Source of the DNA: Asanoa sp. WMMD1127
Lineage (GTDB): Bacteria > Actinomycetota > Actinomycetes > Mycobacteriales > Micromonosporaceae
Direction of reading: 5' to 3'
Length of the DNA stretch: 64,000 nt
NCBI RefSeq assembly: GCF_029626225.1
Contig: NZ_JARUBP010000001.1
Coordinates: 3,596,001-3,660,000 of the forward strand
Shown: positions 1-7,485 of the stretch, piece after piece
Layout of the letters: the number at the start of each line of letters is the position of its first letter
Position numbering within the stretch: position 1 is the stretch's first letter
The notes under the pieces: model-generated
The model's database searches: none
What the model was told of the DNA's origin: nothing
Seen by the model: only the letters and a program-made list of their open reading frames with translations
Program-made: the position numbers and the translations under genes

Positions 1-408
1 GACGCCGAGCTGAAGGGCTACCCGGTGCGGGTCGAGGTGGGCCCCCGCGACCTGGCGGCCGGCAACGCCGTCGTCGTGCGGCGGTTCGACGGCAGCAAGA
101 CCCCGGTGCCGGTGGCCGACGTCGTCGGCCGCGTGCTGGCCGCACTCGACGAGGACCAGCAGAAGTTGTACGACGAGGCGTTGGCGTTCCGGCAGGCCCA
201 CACCGTCGAGGTGGCCACGCTGGCCGAGGCGATCGAGGCCTCGTCGACCGGTTGGGCCCGGGTGCCGTGGTCGGCGGTCGGCGTCGACGGCGAGGCCGAG
301 GCCAACGGCCAGGGCGTCACGGTGCGCTGCCTGCTCCGCGCCGACGGCTCCGTGCCGGACTCGCAGGACGAGGCGGACCTGGTCGCCATCCTCGGCCGCT
401 CCTACTGA
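1..408 (+). CDS. proS: Proline-tRNA ligase, C-terminal part (5' end outside window)
   Basis: This is the last 135 codons of a gene that begins left of the window, read in frame from base 1. It matches the anticodon-binding and C-terminal domains of class II prolyl-tRNA synthetase, the cytosolic enzyme that charges tRNA-Pro. The stretch GYPVRVEVGPRDLAAG is typical of the anticodon-binding domain. The protein ends GRSY, and a terminal tyrosine is a mark of the archaeal/eukaryal-like (type 3) ProRS. The catalytic core is not visible, so the subtype is inferred. The stop codon overlaps the ATG of the next gene (TGATG), which suggests coupled translation of the following DUF402 gene. Confidence 0.85.
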   Translation, partial: DAELKGYPVRVEVGPRDLAAGNAVVVRRFDGSKTPVPVADVVGRVLAALDEDQQKLYDEALAFRQAHTVEVATLAEAIEASSTGWARVPWSAVGVDGEAEANGQGVTVRCLLRADGSVPDSQDEADLVAILGRSY

Positions 409-1067
409 TGGGTTTCGAGCCCGGCAGCTTGATCGTCCATCGCAACGCCCGACGCGACCGCCTGGGCTGGGTGCGCCCCGCCCGGGTGGTCTCCGACGAC
501 GAGCGCGGCCTGCTGGTGTGGATCGCGCCCGGCTCCGTAGTCGCGTCCGAGGTCGCCGCCGACGGCCGCGGCATGCGGGCGATGCCGTTCGCCGAGTGGG
601 TCACGCTGACCTACGGCGTGCGGCAGCATCCGTGGCTGGGCTACGGCGTGCTCAAGTTGCACCCGGTCGGCGAGGACCACTCGGTCTGGTGGTTCCGCAC
701 GGCCTCCGGTGAGTTCGCCAACTGGTACGTGAACCTCGAGGAGCGCGCCGTCCGCTGGGACGACGGTGGCCTGGCCGGCATCGACGTGGTCGACCAGGAC
801 CTCGACATCGTGGTCGAGCCGGACCGGTCATGGCGGTGGAAGGACGAGGACGAGTTCACCGAGCGACTGGCCTTTCCGGACCATTACTGGGTACGCGACG
901 AGGCCGCCGTACGCGCCGAAGGTTGGCGGGTCGTCAAGCGGATCGAGGCGGGAGAGTTCCCGTTCGACGGCACGTGGTGCGACTTCCGGCCGGACCCGTC
1001 GTGGGTGACGCCGGCGGCGCTGCCGGCGGGCTGGGACCGGCCGGTAGCGGAGCGGTTCTCTCCGTAG
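408..1067 (+). CDS. DUF402 family protein, copy 1
   Basis: A 219-residue soluble protein of the DUF402 family. Characterised members such as FomD are metal-dependent nucleotide hydrolases, but this substrate is unknown. The family core is visible as WYVNLE (about residues 106-111), RWDDG and an acidic run around residues 129-149 (DLDIVVEPD and KDEDEF), the likely metal-binding region. I chose the ATG at 408 because it overlaps the proS stop (TGATG); longer in-frame extensions read back into proS. The stop codon TAG also forms the first three bases of the -10 box of the next gene. Copy 2 follows directly and shares the same motifs, so this is a tandem duplication. Confidence 0.8.
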   Translation: MGFEPGSLIVHRNARRDRLGWVRPARVVSDDERGLLVWIAPGSVVASEVAADGRGMRAMPFAEWVTLTYGVRQHPWLGYGVLKLHPVGEDHSVWWFRTASGEFANWYVNLEERAVRWDDGGLAGIDVVDQDLDIVVEPDRSWRWKDEDEFTERLAFPDHYWVRDEAAVRAEGWRVVKRIEAGEFPFDGTWCDFRPDPSWVTPAALPAGWDRPVAERFSP

Positions 1068-1070
1068 GCT
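1065..1070 (+). promoter_or_regulatory. -10 box TAGGCT, leaderless start for DUF402 copy 2
   Basis: TAGGCT ends 7 nt before the ATG at 1078, and no ribosome binding site lies between. This spacing is what a leaderless transcript needs. The TAG is also the stop codon of the upstream gene. Confidence 0.5.
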
Positions 1071-1077
1071 GCCCCAC

Positions 1078-1728
1078 ATGGGTTTCGCTCCGGGCCGCGC
1101 GGTGGTGCGGCGCTACTGGCGTGGCGGTCGGATCAGCTTCGTGAGCTCGATGGTGGTGGTCGCCGACGACGACCGCGGCCTGCGGCTGTGGCAACCGGCC
1201 GGCACCACATTCTGGCGGCTGATGACCCCCGACGGCCGCACCCACCACGACGGCACGATCGACGAGCTCGGCCCGATGGAGCTGACGCCGCAGCCCTGGC
1301 TCGGCGGTCCGATCATGCCGTTCCACCCGGCCGACGGCTCGCCGTGGTCGGTCTGGTGGTTCTTCGACGAGCACACGGGCGACTTCGCCGGCTGGTACGT
1401 GAACCTGGAGGACCCGTTCCGCCGCTGGGACGACGGCGCCCTGGGCGGCATCGACACCGCCGACCACGCGCTGGACATCCGGGTCGCCCCGGACGGGTCG
1501 TGGCAGTGGAAGGACGAGGACGAGCTGGCGGACAAGACGGGCCACCGTGACTACTGGGACGCGGCGGGCGCGGCCCAGATCCGCCACACCGGCGAAGCGG
1601 TCGTCGAGCTGATCGAGGCGGGCAAGTTCCCCTTCGACGGCACCTGGTGCGACCTCCGCCCATCCCCGTCGTGGCAGGTCCCGAGCGATCGCCCAGCCGG
1701 CTGGGACCGCCCGCGCCAGGTCGGCTAA
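1078..1728 (+). CDS. DUF402 family protein, copy 2
   Basis: A 216-residue paralogue of the preceding gene, with the same WYVNLE, RWDDG, KDEDEL and FPFDGTWCD blocks in the same order. This indicates tandem duplication with moderate divergence. The role is probably phosphate-ester or nucleotide hydrolysis as in other DUF402 proteins, but the substrate is not predictable. The ATG start is supported by a TAGGCT box 7 nt upstream. The 3' end overlaps by four bases the end of the convergent PIN toxin gene. Confidence 0.78.
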   Translation: MGFAPGRAVVRRYWRGGRISFVSSMVVVADDDRGLRLWQPAGTTFWRLMTPDGRTHHDGTIDELGPMELTPQPWLGGPIMPFHPADGSPWSVWWFFDEHTGDFAGWYVNLEDPFRRWDDGALGGIDTADHALDIRVAPDGSWQWKDEDELADKTGHRDYWDAAGAAQIRHTGEAVVELIEAGKFPFDGTWCDLRPSPSWQVPSDRPAGWDRPRQVG

Positions 1729-2141
1729 GCGGGCGACGCGGTGCGCAGGCCCGCCGCCTCGGCCGCGACCATCATCCGCTTGTCATAGGTGATCACGTGG
1801 TCGACCGCGGCGCCGGCGACGGCCGCGGTGGCCACGTGGATGGCGTCGAGGGAGCGCAGCACGGCCGGCGGAAGCTGGCGCGCCGCGTCGAGGACGTCGT
1901 GGGTGGTCGCGATGGCCGCGATGGTGGCACCACCGACACGTACGCCGGTCGAGTCGGGCACCGCGGCCGCGGCCAGGCCCGGCTCGTCGACCGCCAGCAG
2001 GGCGCGGGCGGTTTCGACGGTGGCGATCGCCGACGTGACGAAATCATGCTGGCCGTGCGCCGCGATGTGCGCGACAAGCGCCGCCGTTTCGGGCTCCGGC
2101 CGCAACAGTTTGAGGATGGCGCTGGTGTCGAGATAGATCAT
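1725..2141 (-). CDS. PIN domain ribonuclease toxin (VapC-like)
   Basis: A 138-residue PIN domain protein. The four acidic residues expected to hold Mg2+ are present: D5 in YLDTSA, E43 in TVETARA, D99 in SLDAIHVATA and D120 in ITYDKRM. Such proteins are the toxin of VapBC-type modules and cut RNA, often tRNA. The ATG overlaps the stop of the upstream antitoxin gene (ATGA), so the two are translated together. It converges on the DUF402 gene with a four-base overlap. The RNA target cannot be told from sequence. Confidence 0.85.
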   Translation of the reverse strand: MIYLDTSAILKLLRPEPETAALVAHIAAHGQHDFVTSAIATVETARALLAVDEPGLAAAAVPDSTGVRVGGATIAAIATTHDVLDAARQLPPAVLRSLDAIHVATAAVAGAAVDHVITYDKRMMVAAEAAGLRTASPA

Positions 2142-2449
2142 GGGCGTTCGTCCTCGCGCATCTCCTGCAAGGCCTCGTTGGCGGTGCGGCCAGGCGGGGC
2201 TTGGCCCAGCCGGCGGGCGGCGTCGGCGAGGTCGCTTCCTTTGGCGTAGCCCTCGGGCGGGGGTGGGGCCACCACTCCGTCGCGGATCCAGCGCGCCATC
2301 GTGCGCTGTGACCGGTCGATCGGAATGATCTCGGCGATCGGCTCGCCGTCGCGGGTGATGGTCAGTCGCTCGCCATGCTCGACGCGGGTCAGAACGGCGC
2401 CGGCATGGCGACTTAGGTCTCGAGCTGTGATCCGCGCGGGCTCGCTCAT
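2138..2449 (-). CDS. Phd/YefM-type antitoxin
   Basis: A 103-residue antitoxin with the N-terminal Phd/YefM fold: ITARDLSRHAGAVLTRVEHGERLTI-like pattern followed by DGEPIAEIIPI. The N-terminal half should bind the operator, and the C-terminal tail (rich in A, E and R) should wrap the PIN toxin. I chose the ATG at 2449 because a -10 box CAGAAT lies exactly 7 nt upstream, with TTGACG 18 nt further up. An ATG three codons earlier (2458) falls inside the -10 box itself. The operator described next overlaps this promoter, as expected for autorepression. Confidence 0.82.
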   Translation of the reverse strand: MSEPARITARDLSRHAGAVLTRVEHGERLTITRDGEPIAEIIPIDRSQRTMARWIRDGVVAPPPPEGYAKGSDLADAARRLGQAPPGRTANEALQEMREDERP

Positions 2450-2488
2450 GTCTGACATTCTGTCATCCCGTCTGACAGAGCGTCAAAC
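2450..2488 (-). promoter_or_regulatory. Toxin-antitoxin promoter with two TGAC-N5-GTCA operators
   Basis: Two inverted repeats of form TGAC-N5-GTCA lie at 2453-2465 and 2473-2485, 20 bp apart, so on the same helix face. On the minus strand the -10 box CAGAAT (2457-2462) is inside the first and the -35 box TTGACG (2481-2486) overlaps the second. The spacer is 18 nt, and the antitoxin ATG follows the -10 box after 7 nt. Antitoxin binding would cover both boxes. Confidence 0.7.
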
Positions 2489-2548
2489 ACCTCGGCGGTG
2501 CCGAAAGTCGATGCGGTTCCCACCCGCCGTATGCGTCCGCTTCCCGTC

Positions 2549-2557
2549 TGGCAGAAT
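2549..2557 (+). promoter_or_regulatory. Candidate rpsP promoter -10 region
   Basis: TGGCAGAAT forms an extended -10-like element about 135 bases before rpsP. A similar TGGCAAAGT precedes rplS. No convincing -35 box is visible, so this is a weak call. Confidence 0.3.
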
Positions 2558-2691
2558 GGTCTGTTGGTATCCGGCGTGCGCCCGGCGCCCTCTACCCCGG
2601 GTGCGTCGCCAGTCCACCGAACGGCCTCGACGCAAACCCCACTGCGTCGTCCGGCCGGTCACCCACGTATCGCAACAGGAGCGAACTGACT

Positions 2692-3174
2692 GTGGCCGTA
2701 AAGATCCGGCTCCTGCGGATGGGGAAGATCCGCAACCCGCAATACCGCATCGTCGTCGCCGACTCGCGCACCAAGCGTGACGGCCGCGCGATCGAGTACG
2801 TCGGCATCTACCACCCGAAGGAAGAGCCCTCGTTGATCGAGGTCAAGTCCGACCGGGTGCAGTACTGGCTGTCCGTCGGCGCCCAGCCCAGCGAGGCCGT
2901 GCAGCGGATCCTCGAGCGCACCGGTGACTGGCAGAAGTTCAAGAACCTGCCGGCCCCCGAGCCGCTGAAGGTCGCCGCCCCGCGCGCCGACCGGCGGGAG
3001 GCCTACGAGGCCGAGGCGCGTGCCGCGGCCGGGCTGAGCGAGGCGCCCGCGCCGACCAAGGCCACGAAGAAGGCGGCCAAGGCCGCGGAGCCGAAGGCCG
3101 AGGCCCCCAAGGCCGAGGCGGAGGCACCCAAGTCCGAGGAGCAGGCGGTTGCGGACTCAGGCGAGCAGGCCTGA
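2692..3174 (+). CDS. rpsP: 30S ribosomal protein S16
   Basis: Ribosomal protein S16, a 16S rRNA-binding assembly protein. The N-terminal 80 residues carry the family core ([25 protein letters not shown] and the [16 protein letters not shown] helix, each typical). The protein is 160 residues, about twice the minimal S16, because of a lysine/alanine/glutamate-rich C-terminal tail seen in actinobacteria. The GTG start is preceded by CAGGAGCG about nine bases upstream. It heads the rpsP-khpA-rimM-trmD run, in which each following gene is only 1 bp apart or overlaps. Confidence 0.97.
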   Translation: MAVKIRLLRMGKIRNPQYRIVVADSRTKRDGRAIEYVGIYHPKEEPSLIEVKSDRVQYWLSVGAQPSEAVQRILERTGDWQKFKNLPAPEPLKVAAPRADRREAYEAEARAAAGLSEAPAPTKATKKAAKAAEPKAEAPKAEAEAPKSEEQAVADSGEQA

Positions 3175-3175
3175 C

Positions 3176-3409
3176 GTGGCACTCCGGCCCGCGCTGGAGC
3201 ACCTCGTCAAGGGCATCGTCGACCACCCGGACGACGTGCGCGTCCGCATGGTCGACTCCCGTCGCGGCAAGCGGCTCGAAGTGCGCGTCAACCCCGAGGA
3301 CCTGGGCACGGTGATCGGCCGCGGCGGGCGTACCGCCAAGGCGCTCCGCCAGGTCATCGGCTCGATCGGCGGCCGGGGCGTCCGGGTCGACATCGTCGAC
3401 GCGTACTGA
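3176..3409 (+). CDS. khpA: KH domain RNA-binding protein KhpA
   Basis: A 77-residue single KH domain protein of the KhpA family, an RNA-binding partner linked in other bacteria to cell division and ribosome-associated functions. The GXXG loop of the KH fold is seen as GRGG in VIGRGGRTAKALR. The GTG at 3176 is one base after the rpsP stop. Upstream in-frame codons belong to the rpsP tail, so the shorter form is preferred. The gene sits in its usual place between rpsP and rimM. Confidence 0.9.
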   Translation: MALRPALEHLVKGIVDHPDDVRVRMVDSRRGKRLEVRVNPEDLGTVIGRGGRTAKALRQVIGSIGGRGVRVDIVDAY

Positions 3410-3939
3410 TGCTTCTCGTCGTCGGCCGGATCGGCCGGCCACACGGCGTACGCGGTGAGGTCACCGTCGAAGTCCGGACCGACGAGCCAGAGCAGCGGTT
3501 CGCCGCCGGATCGGTGCTGGTCACCGATCCGGCGGCGGCATCCGTCGCGGCGGTCGTGCCGTCGACGTTGACCATCGAGGACGTGCGCTGGCACCAGGGT
3601 CGCCCGTTGGTGCTCTTCGACGGGTACTACGACCGCGACATCGTGGAGAACCTGCGCAATGTGCTGCTCTGCGTGGACTCCGACGAGCTCGACGCACCGG
3701 AAGATCCGGACGAGTTCCTCGACCACCAGCTGGTCGGGTTGTCGGCCGTGAGCCCGGACGGCGCCGTGCTCGGCACCGTTTCCCGCATCGACCACGCGCC
3801 GGCCTCCGACCTGCTCGTGCTGGCGCTGGCCGACGGGCGTTCGGCGCTCGTGCCGTTCGTCAAGGCCATCGTCCCGGAGGTCGATCTCGCCGGCGGCCGC
3901 GTCGTGGTCGACGCGCCGGAGGGCCTGCTGGACCTGTGA
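3409..3939 (+). CDS. rimM: Ribosome maturation factor RimM
   Basis: A 176-residue RimM protein, which helps the 3' (head) domain of the 30S subunit to mature and binds S19. The N-terminal beta-barrel starts [17 protein letters not shown]. The C-terminal PRC-barrel half includes the DHQLVGL and DLLVLAL blocks. The ATG overlaps the khpA stop as TGATG. The position between khpA and trmD is the standard order. Confidence 0.95.
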   Translation: MLLVVGRIGRPHGVRGEVTVEVRTDEPEQRFAAGSVLVTDPAAASVAAVVPSTLTIEDVRWHQGRPLVLFDGYYDRDIVENLRNVLLCVDSDELDAPEDPDEFLDHQLVGLSAVSPDGAVLGTVSRIDHAPASDLLVLALADGRSALVPFVKAIVPEVDLAGGRVVVDAPEGLLDL

Positions 3940-4679
3940 TGCGGGTCGACGTCGTCACGATCTTCCCCGACTACCTGTCGCCGCTGTCGCTCTCGCTGAT
4001 CGGCAAGGCCCAGGCGGGCGGGTTGCTCTCCGTGGCCGTGCACGATCTGCGGACCTGGACCTCCGACGTGCATCGGACAGTCGACGACACGCCGTACGGC
4101 GGTGGGCCCGGCATGGTGATGCGGCCAGAGCCGTGGGGACAGGCGTTGGACGCGCTGGCCACGCCGTCGTCGCGGCTCGTGGTGCCGACGCCGGTCGGTG
4201 CGCCCTTCACCCAGGCGACGGCGCACACGCTCGCCGCCGCCGAGCATCTGATCTTCGCCTGCGGCCGCTACGAGGGCATCGACCAGCGGGTCATCGACCA
4301 CGCCGCGTCCCGGATGCCGGTGACCGAGGTCTCGCTCGGCGACTACGTGCTCTTCGGCGGCGAGGTCGCGGTTCTCGTGATCATGGAGGCCGTGGTGCGG
4401 CTGCTGCCGGGCGTGCTCGGCAACGCCGAGTCGCTGGCCGAGGAGTCCCACGCGGCGGGCCTGCTCGAGGCGCCGGTCTACACGAAGCCGCCGGTGTGGC
4501 GCGACCTCGCGGTCCCGGACATCCTCCGCTCGGGCGACCACGGCCGCATCGCCCGCTGGCGCCGCGACGAGTCACTGCGCCGCACCGCGACCCGCCGCCC
4601 CGACATGCTCGCGGGCCCGAACGCCCCCGACCTCGACAAGGCCGACCGCGCGGTGCTCGACGACGTCGATCAGGGGTGA
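3939..4679 (+). CDS. trmD: tRNA (guanine-N1)-methyltransferase
   Basis: TrmD (246 residues) methylates G37 of tRNA using S-adenosylmethionine and thereby prevents frameshifting. SPOUT deep-knot motifs are clear: [13 protein letters not shown] near residue 54, [12 protein letters not shown] near residue 106, and [11 protein letters not shown] near residue 129. I chose the ATG at 3939, which overlaps the rimM stop (TGATG). A GTG one codon earlier is also possible. The next gene, rplS, is 155 bases away behind its own leader. Confidence 0.96.
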   Translation: MRVDVVTIFPDYLSPLSLSLIGKAQAGGLLSVAVHDLRTWTSDVHRTVDDTPYGGGPGMVMRPEPWGQALDALATPSSRLVVPTPVGAPFTQATAHTLAAAEHLIFACGRYEGIDQRVIDHAASRMPVTEVSLGDYVLFGGEVAVLVIMEAVVRLLPGVLGNAESLAEESHAAGLLEAPVYTKPPVWRDLAVPDILRSGDHGRIARWRRDESLRRTATRRPDMLAGPNAPDLDKADRAVLDDVDQG

Positions 4680-4702
4680 TTTCCGCTCCCGGTCGCCCAT
4701 AT

Positions 4703-4711
4703 GGCAAAGTA
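4703..4711 (+). promoter_or_regulatory. Candidate rplS promoter -10 region
   Basis: TGGCAAAGT resembles the TGGCAGAAT element before rpsP. Transcription from here would give an approximately 115-nt leader that starts just before the hairpin at 4726-4754. No clear -35 box is seen. Confidence 0.3.
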
Positions 4712-4725
4712 GTGAGGTTGCTTGC

Positions 4726-4812
4726 CGCAGCCGGCCGCGCCGTGGGCGGCTGCGAGGGTCCGTCGGAGTGGTGGCGGACCAGGATCACCCGTCGCATGCC
4801 GTCTCGGCGTGC
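4726..4812 (+). promoter_or_regulatory. rplS leader with two hairpins
   Basis: The first hairpin has a perfect 8-bp stem (CGCAGCCG at 4726-4733, CGGCTGCG at 4747-4754). The second pairs GCATGCC (4794-4800) with GGCGTGC (4806-4812) with one G-U. The ribosome binding site follows within 15 bases. The arrangement fits a ribosomal protein autoregulatory leader, but no known L19 leader class is recognised. Confidence 0.4.
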
Positions 4813-4834
4813 CGTCATAGCCGAAGGATGAGCG

Positions 4835-5191
4835 ATGAACACCCTGGACGCCCTCGACGCCCAGTCACAGCGGACCGACATTCCCGAGTTCCGGGCCGGT
4901 GACACCGTCAAGGTGCACGCCCGAGTCGTCGAAGGCGCCCGGTCCCGGGTGCAGATCTTCCAGGGCGTGGTCATCCGCCGCCAGGGTGCAGGCCTGCGGG
5001 AGACGTTCACCGTCCGCAAGATGAGCTTCGGCGTCGGTGTGGAGCGGACCTACCCGGTCAACAGCCCGGCGATCGACCGGATCGAGGTCGTGACCCGCGG
5101 TGACGTGCGGCGGGCCAAGCTCTACTACCTGCGTGAGCTGCGCGGCAAGAAGGCCAAGATCAAGGAGAAGCGCGAGAAGCAGCCGAGCTGA
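4835..5191 (+). CDS. rplS: 50S ribosomal protein L19
   Basis: L19 (118 residues) lies at the 30S-50S interface. The family sequence is plain: [16 protein letters not shown] near the start, then [14 protein letters not shown] and [13 protein letters not shown]. The basic C-terminus ends in a [11 protein letters not shown]-type tail. The ATG follows a GAAGGA ribosome binding site. The leader upstream carries two hairpins, and a GC-rich hairpin follows the stop codon. Confidence 0.97.
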   Translation: MNTLDALDAQSQRTDIPEFRAGDTVKVHARVVEGARSRVQIFQGVVIRRQGAGLRETFTVRKMSFGVGVERTYPVNSPAIDRIEVVTRGDVRRAKLYYLRELRGKKAKIKEKREKQPS

Positions 5192-5218
5192 CCGCTCGCT
5201 TTGGCGTCGCCGTCGCGT

Positions 5219-5241
5219 GTGGGGGCTAGGCTAGCCCCCAC
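5219..5241. terminator. Hairpin terminator after rplS
   Basis: GTGGGGGCTA and TAGCCCCCAC form a perfect 10-bp stem with a 3-nt loop, 28 bases after the rplS stop. There is no T-tract, which is common for actinobacterial terminators. The loop region also contains TAGGCT, which resembles a -10 box, so a promoter role for lepB is possible. Confidence 0.55.
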
Positions 5242-5326
5242 GAGGCCTCTCGATCGGGAACCGCCTCGGGAACAGTGCCGTCGCTCGGCGGCGGCGGCGC
5301 TTGGCTGACCCGGGGAGAGGCGCGGC

Positions 5327-6205
5327 GTGGAACGAGGCGACACCAGCCAGGAACGGCGGCGCCGGTTTCCCCGGCGCCGCGTGCAGATGCCCCTCTGGCA
5401 GGAACTCCCGCTGCTGCTGATCGTGGCGTTCTGCCTGGCTGTGCTGATCCGCAGCTTCCTGTTGCAGGCGTTCTTCATCCCGTCGGGCTCGATGGAGAAC
5501 ACTCTGCTCGTCGGCGACCGGGTGCTGGTCAACAAAATCGTCTACGACGTACGCGACCCCAAGCGCGGCGAGGTCGTCGTGTTCCGCGGGCCCGAGGCCT
5601 GGGCGCCGCAGCCGGTCGACGGCGGCGACCCGGGCATTTTCAGCAAGATGGGCCGCACGCTCGGCGACCTCATCGGCATCAGCCGCCCGGGCGCCAAGGA
5701 CTTCATCAAACGGGTGATCGCGGTCGGTGGCGACCGGGTCAGCTGCTGCGACGACCAGGGTCGCGTGATGGTCAACGGCAAGGGCCTCGACGAGCCCTAC
5801 ATCTTCGACAACTCGCCGCTCGACGTGGCGCCGTCGCCGGGGCAGTGCCAGTCACGCAAGTTCGCCGAAGTGGTCGTGCCCGCCGGTCAGCTGTTCGTGA
5901 TGGGCGACCATCGTGGCGTCTCGCAGGACGCGCGCTGCCAGGGGCCCGTCCCGGTCGACAACGTGGTCGGGCGGGCGTTCGTGATCGTCTGGCCGCAGGA
6001 CCGGTGGGCCAACCTGTCGGCGCCGGATACCTTCGACGACGTCCCCGCGCCGACCGGTGGTGGGGCCGGCGGAGGATCACCAGCTCCGCCGTCATTGCCG
6101 GGAAAGGGAGACATTGTCCTCGCAATGCCAATCTTCGCGTCCGTCCTTTTTCTGGCGCGTTCCCGACGCGGACTCCCAGACCGGCAACGTAGGCTCCGTC
6201 CGTGA
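5327..6205 (+). CDS. lepB: Signal peptidase I, copy 1
   Basis: Type I signal peptidase, which cuts signal peptides on the outer face of the membrane. One N-terminal membrane segment (about residues 26-50) precedes the catalytic serine S55 in IPSGSM. The general-base lysine is K128 in DFIKRVIAVGGD, and the late GDHR block is at about residue 195. At 292 residues it is longer than copy 2. After a Gly/Ala/Pro linker the last 35 residues form an unusual tail with a short hydrophobic stretch and a basic end. The GTG start has GGGGAGAGG upstream. The stop overlaps the start of the second signal peptidase gene. Confidence 0.92.
   Translation: MERGDTSQERRRRFPRRRVQMPLWQELPLLLIVAFCLAVLIRSFLLQAFFIPSGSMENTLLVGDRVLVNKIVYDVRDPKRGEVVVFRGPEAWAPQPVDGGDPGIFSKMGRTLGDLIGISRPGAKDFIKRVIAVGGDRVSCCDDQGRVMVNGKGLDEPYIFDNSPLDVAPSPGQCQSRKFAEVVVPAGQLFVMGDHRGVSQDARCQGPVPVDNVVGRAFVIVWPQDRWANLSAPDTFDDVPAPTGGGAGGGSPAPPSLPGKGDIVLAMPIFASVLFLARSRRGLPDRQRRLRP
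6190..6195 (+). promoter_or_regulatory. -10 box TAGGCT for the second lepB, leaderless
   Basis: TAGGCT ends 6 nt before the GTG at 6202 and lies inside the 3' end of the first lepB gene. It gives the second copy its own possible leaderless transcript. Confidence 0.45.
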
Positions 6206-6855
6206 TTGAGGAACAGACCCCCCAGAAGCCGCCGCGCAGCTCGTCGTTCTGGAAAGAACTGCCGATCCTGCTCGGTGTCGCGATCCTCGTCGCCGTGCTG
6301 GTGCGGGCGTTCCTGCTGCAGACCTTCTACATCCCGTCGCCGTCGATGGAGCACACTCTCGACGTCAACGACCGGGTGCTGGTCAACAAGATCGTCTACA
6401 ACTTCCGGTCGCCCGATCGTGGCGAGATCATCGTGTTCCGCGCCCCGGACGAGTGGCGCAGCGGGCTCGACGACGAAGACTTCATCAAGCGGGTGATCGC
6501 CGTCGGCGGCGACCGGGTCGAGTGCTGCGACGAGCAGAAGCGGCTGCGGATCAACGGCCACTCGATCGACGAGCCCTACCTCTTCAACGAGAACGGCATC
6601 AGCGACCCCGCCGCCGACCAGCCCTTCGACTTCACCGTGCCGCAGGGTCGGCTGTGGGTGATGGGCGACCACCGCGCGGCGTCCGGCGACTCGCTGGAGC
6701 ACTGGAAGCAGAGCGACGGCGACCCGATCATCTCCACGATCGCCGAGGATGCCGTGGTCGGGCGGGCGTTCGTCGTGTTCTGGCCCGTCGGCCGGGCGAA
6801 GTGGCTCTCGGTGCCGGAGACCTTCAACACGGTGCCGGCGCCGGCTGCCGGCTGA
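6202..6855 (+). CDS. lepB: Signal peptidase I, copy 2
   Basis: A second type I signal peptidase of 217 residues in tandem with the first. It has one N-terminal membrane helix (about residues 20-43), the nucleophile S48 in IPSPSM and the lysine K96 in DFIKRVIAVGGD. It lacks the long C-terminal tail and the insert (about residues 93-119) of copy 1. The GTG overlaps the copy 1 stop (GTGA), but a TAGGCT box 6 nt upstream suggests independent leaderless transcription too. Duplicate signal peptidases are common in secreting actinomycetes, and each may prefer different precursors. Confidence 0.92.
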   Translation: MIEEQTPQKPPRSSSFWKELPILLGVAILVAVLVRAFLLQTFYIPSPSMEHTLDVNDRVLVNKIVYNFRSPDRGEIIVFRAPDEWRSGLDDEDFIKRVIAVGGDRVECCDEQKRLRINGHSIDEPYLFNENGISDPAADQPFDFTVPQGRLWVMGDHRAASGDSLEHWKQSDGDPIISTIAEDAVVGRAFVVFWPVGRAKWLSVPETFNTVPAPAAG

Positions 6856-7008
6856 GCCCGCCGGGCGGTCCGTGGCTGCCGGACGCGCCGGGGTCGGCCC
6901 TTGCAGCGTGCCGGAAGCGGCGGCCAGTGGCCGGCGAGGCGGCCGGCGAAGCCGGGCTGTTCCGGCCAAGGCGGCCGGGGTCGGCGGTCGGGTTCGGGCG
7001 GGCGTGCC

Positions 7009-7014
7009 TAAGCT
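7009..7014 (+). promoter_or_regulatory. -10 box TAAGCT, leaderless start for Nudix gene
   Basis: TAAGCT ends 6 nt before the GTG at 7021, with no ribosome binding site between them. Confidence 0.45.
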
Positions 7015-7020
7015 GGCTCG

Positions 7021-7479
7021 GTGACCGAGTTCCAGCCGCGCCGGGCCGCGCGGGTGTTGCTGGTCGACGACGCGGAGCGGGTGCTGCTCTTCCACGGCAT
7101 CGATCCGGGGCGGCCGGACCACACCTACTGGTTCACCCCCGGCGGCGGCCTGGCGCCCGACGAGCCCGCGGCGTCCGGGGCGGCCCGCGAGCTCGAAGAG
7201 GAGACCGGCCTGGTCCGCGCGCCGGCCGATCTCGGCCAGCCGGTGTTCCAGGAGACGACGCAGTTCCCGTTCGACAACGTCTGGTACCGGCAGGAGCAGG
7301 AGTTCTACCTGCTGCGCGTGCCGACGTGGGTGGTCGACACGGCCGGCTTCGACCAGATCGAGCGCGACTCGATCACCGATCATCGGTGGTGGTCGATCGA
7401 CGAACTGGAGCGTACGAAGGAGCGGTACTACCCCGACGAGCTCGCGGCCGTGTTGCGCCGGGTGCTCGGGAAGGACTGA
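7021..7479 (+). CDS. Nudix hydrolase
   Basis: A 152-residue single-domain Nudix protein. The Nudix box runs from GGGLAPDEPAASGAAREL to EEETGL, with the metal-binding glutamates of REL-EEE present. Such enzymes hydrolyse nucleoside diphosphates linked to another moiety. The substrate cannot be assigned. The gene lies between the signal peptidases and rnhB, 6 bases upstream of rnhB, so the two may share a transcript. The start is supported by the -10 box six bases before the GTG. Confidence 0.88.
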   Translation: MTEFQPRRAARVLLVDDAERVLLFHGIDPGRPDHTYWFTPGGGLAPDEPAASGAARELEEETGLVRAPADLGQPVFQETTQFPFDNVWYRQEQEFYLLRVPTWVVDTAGFDQIERDSITDHRWWSIDELERTKERYYPDELAAVLRRVLGKD

Positions 7480-7485
7480 TCCGCT

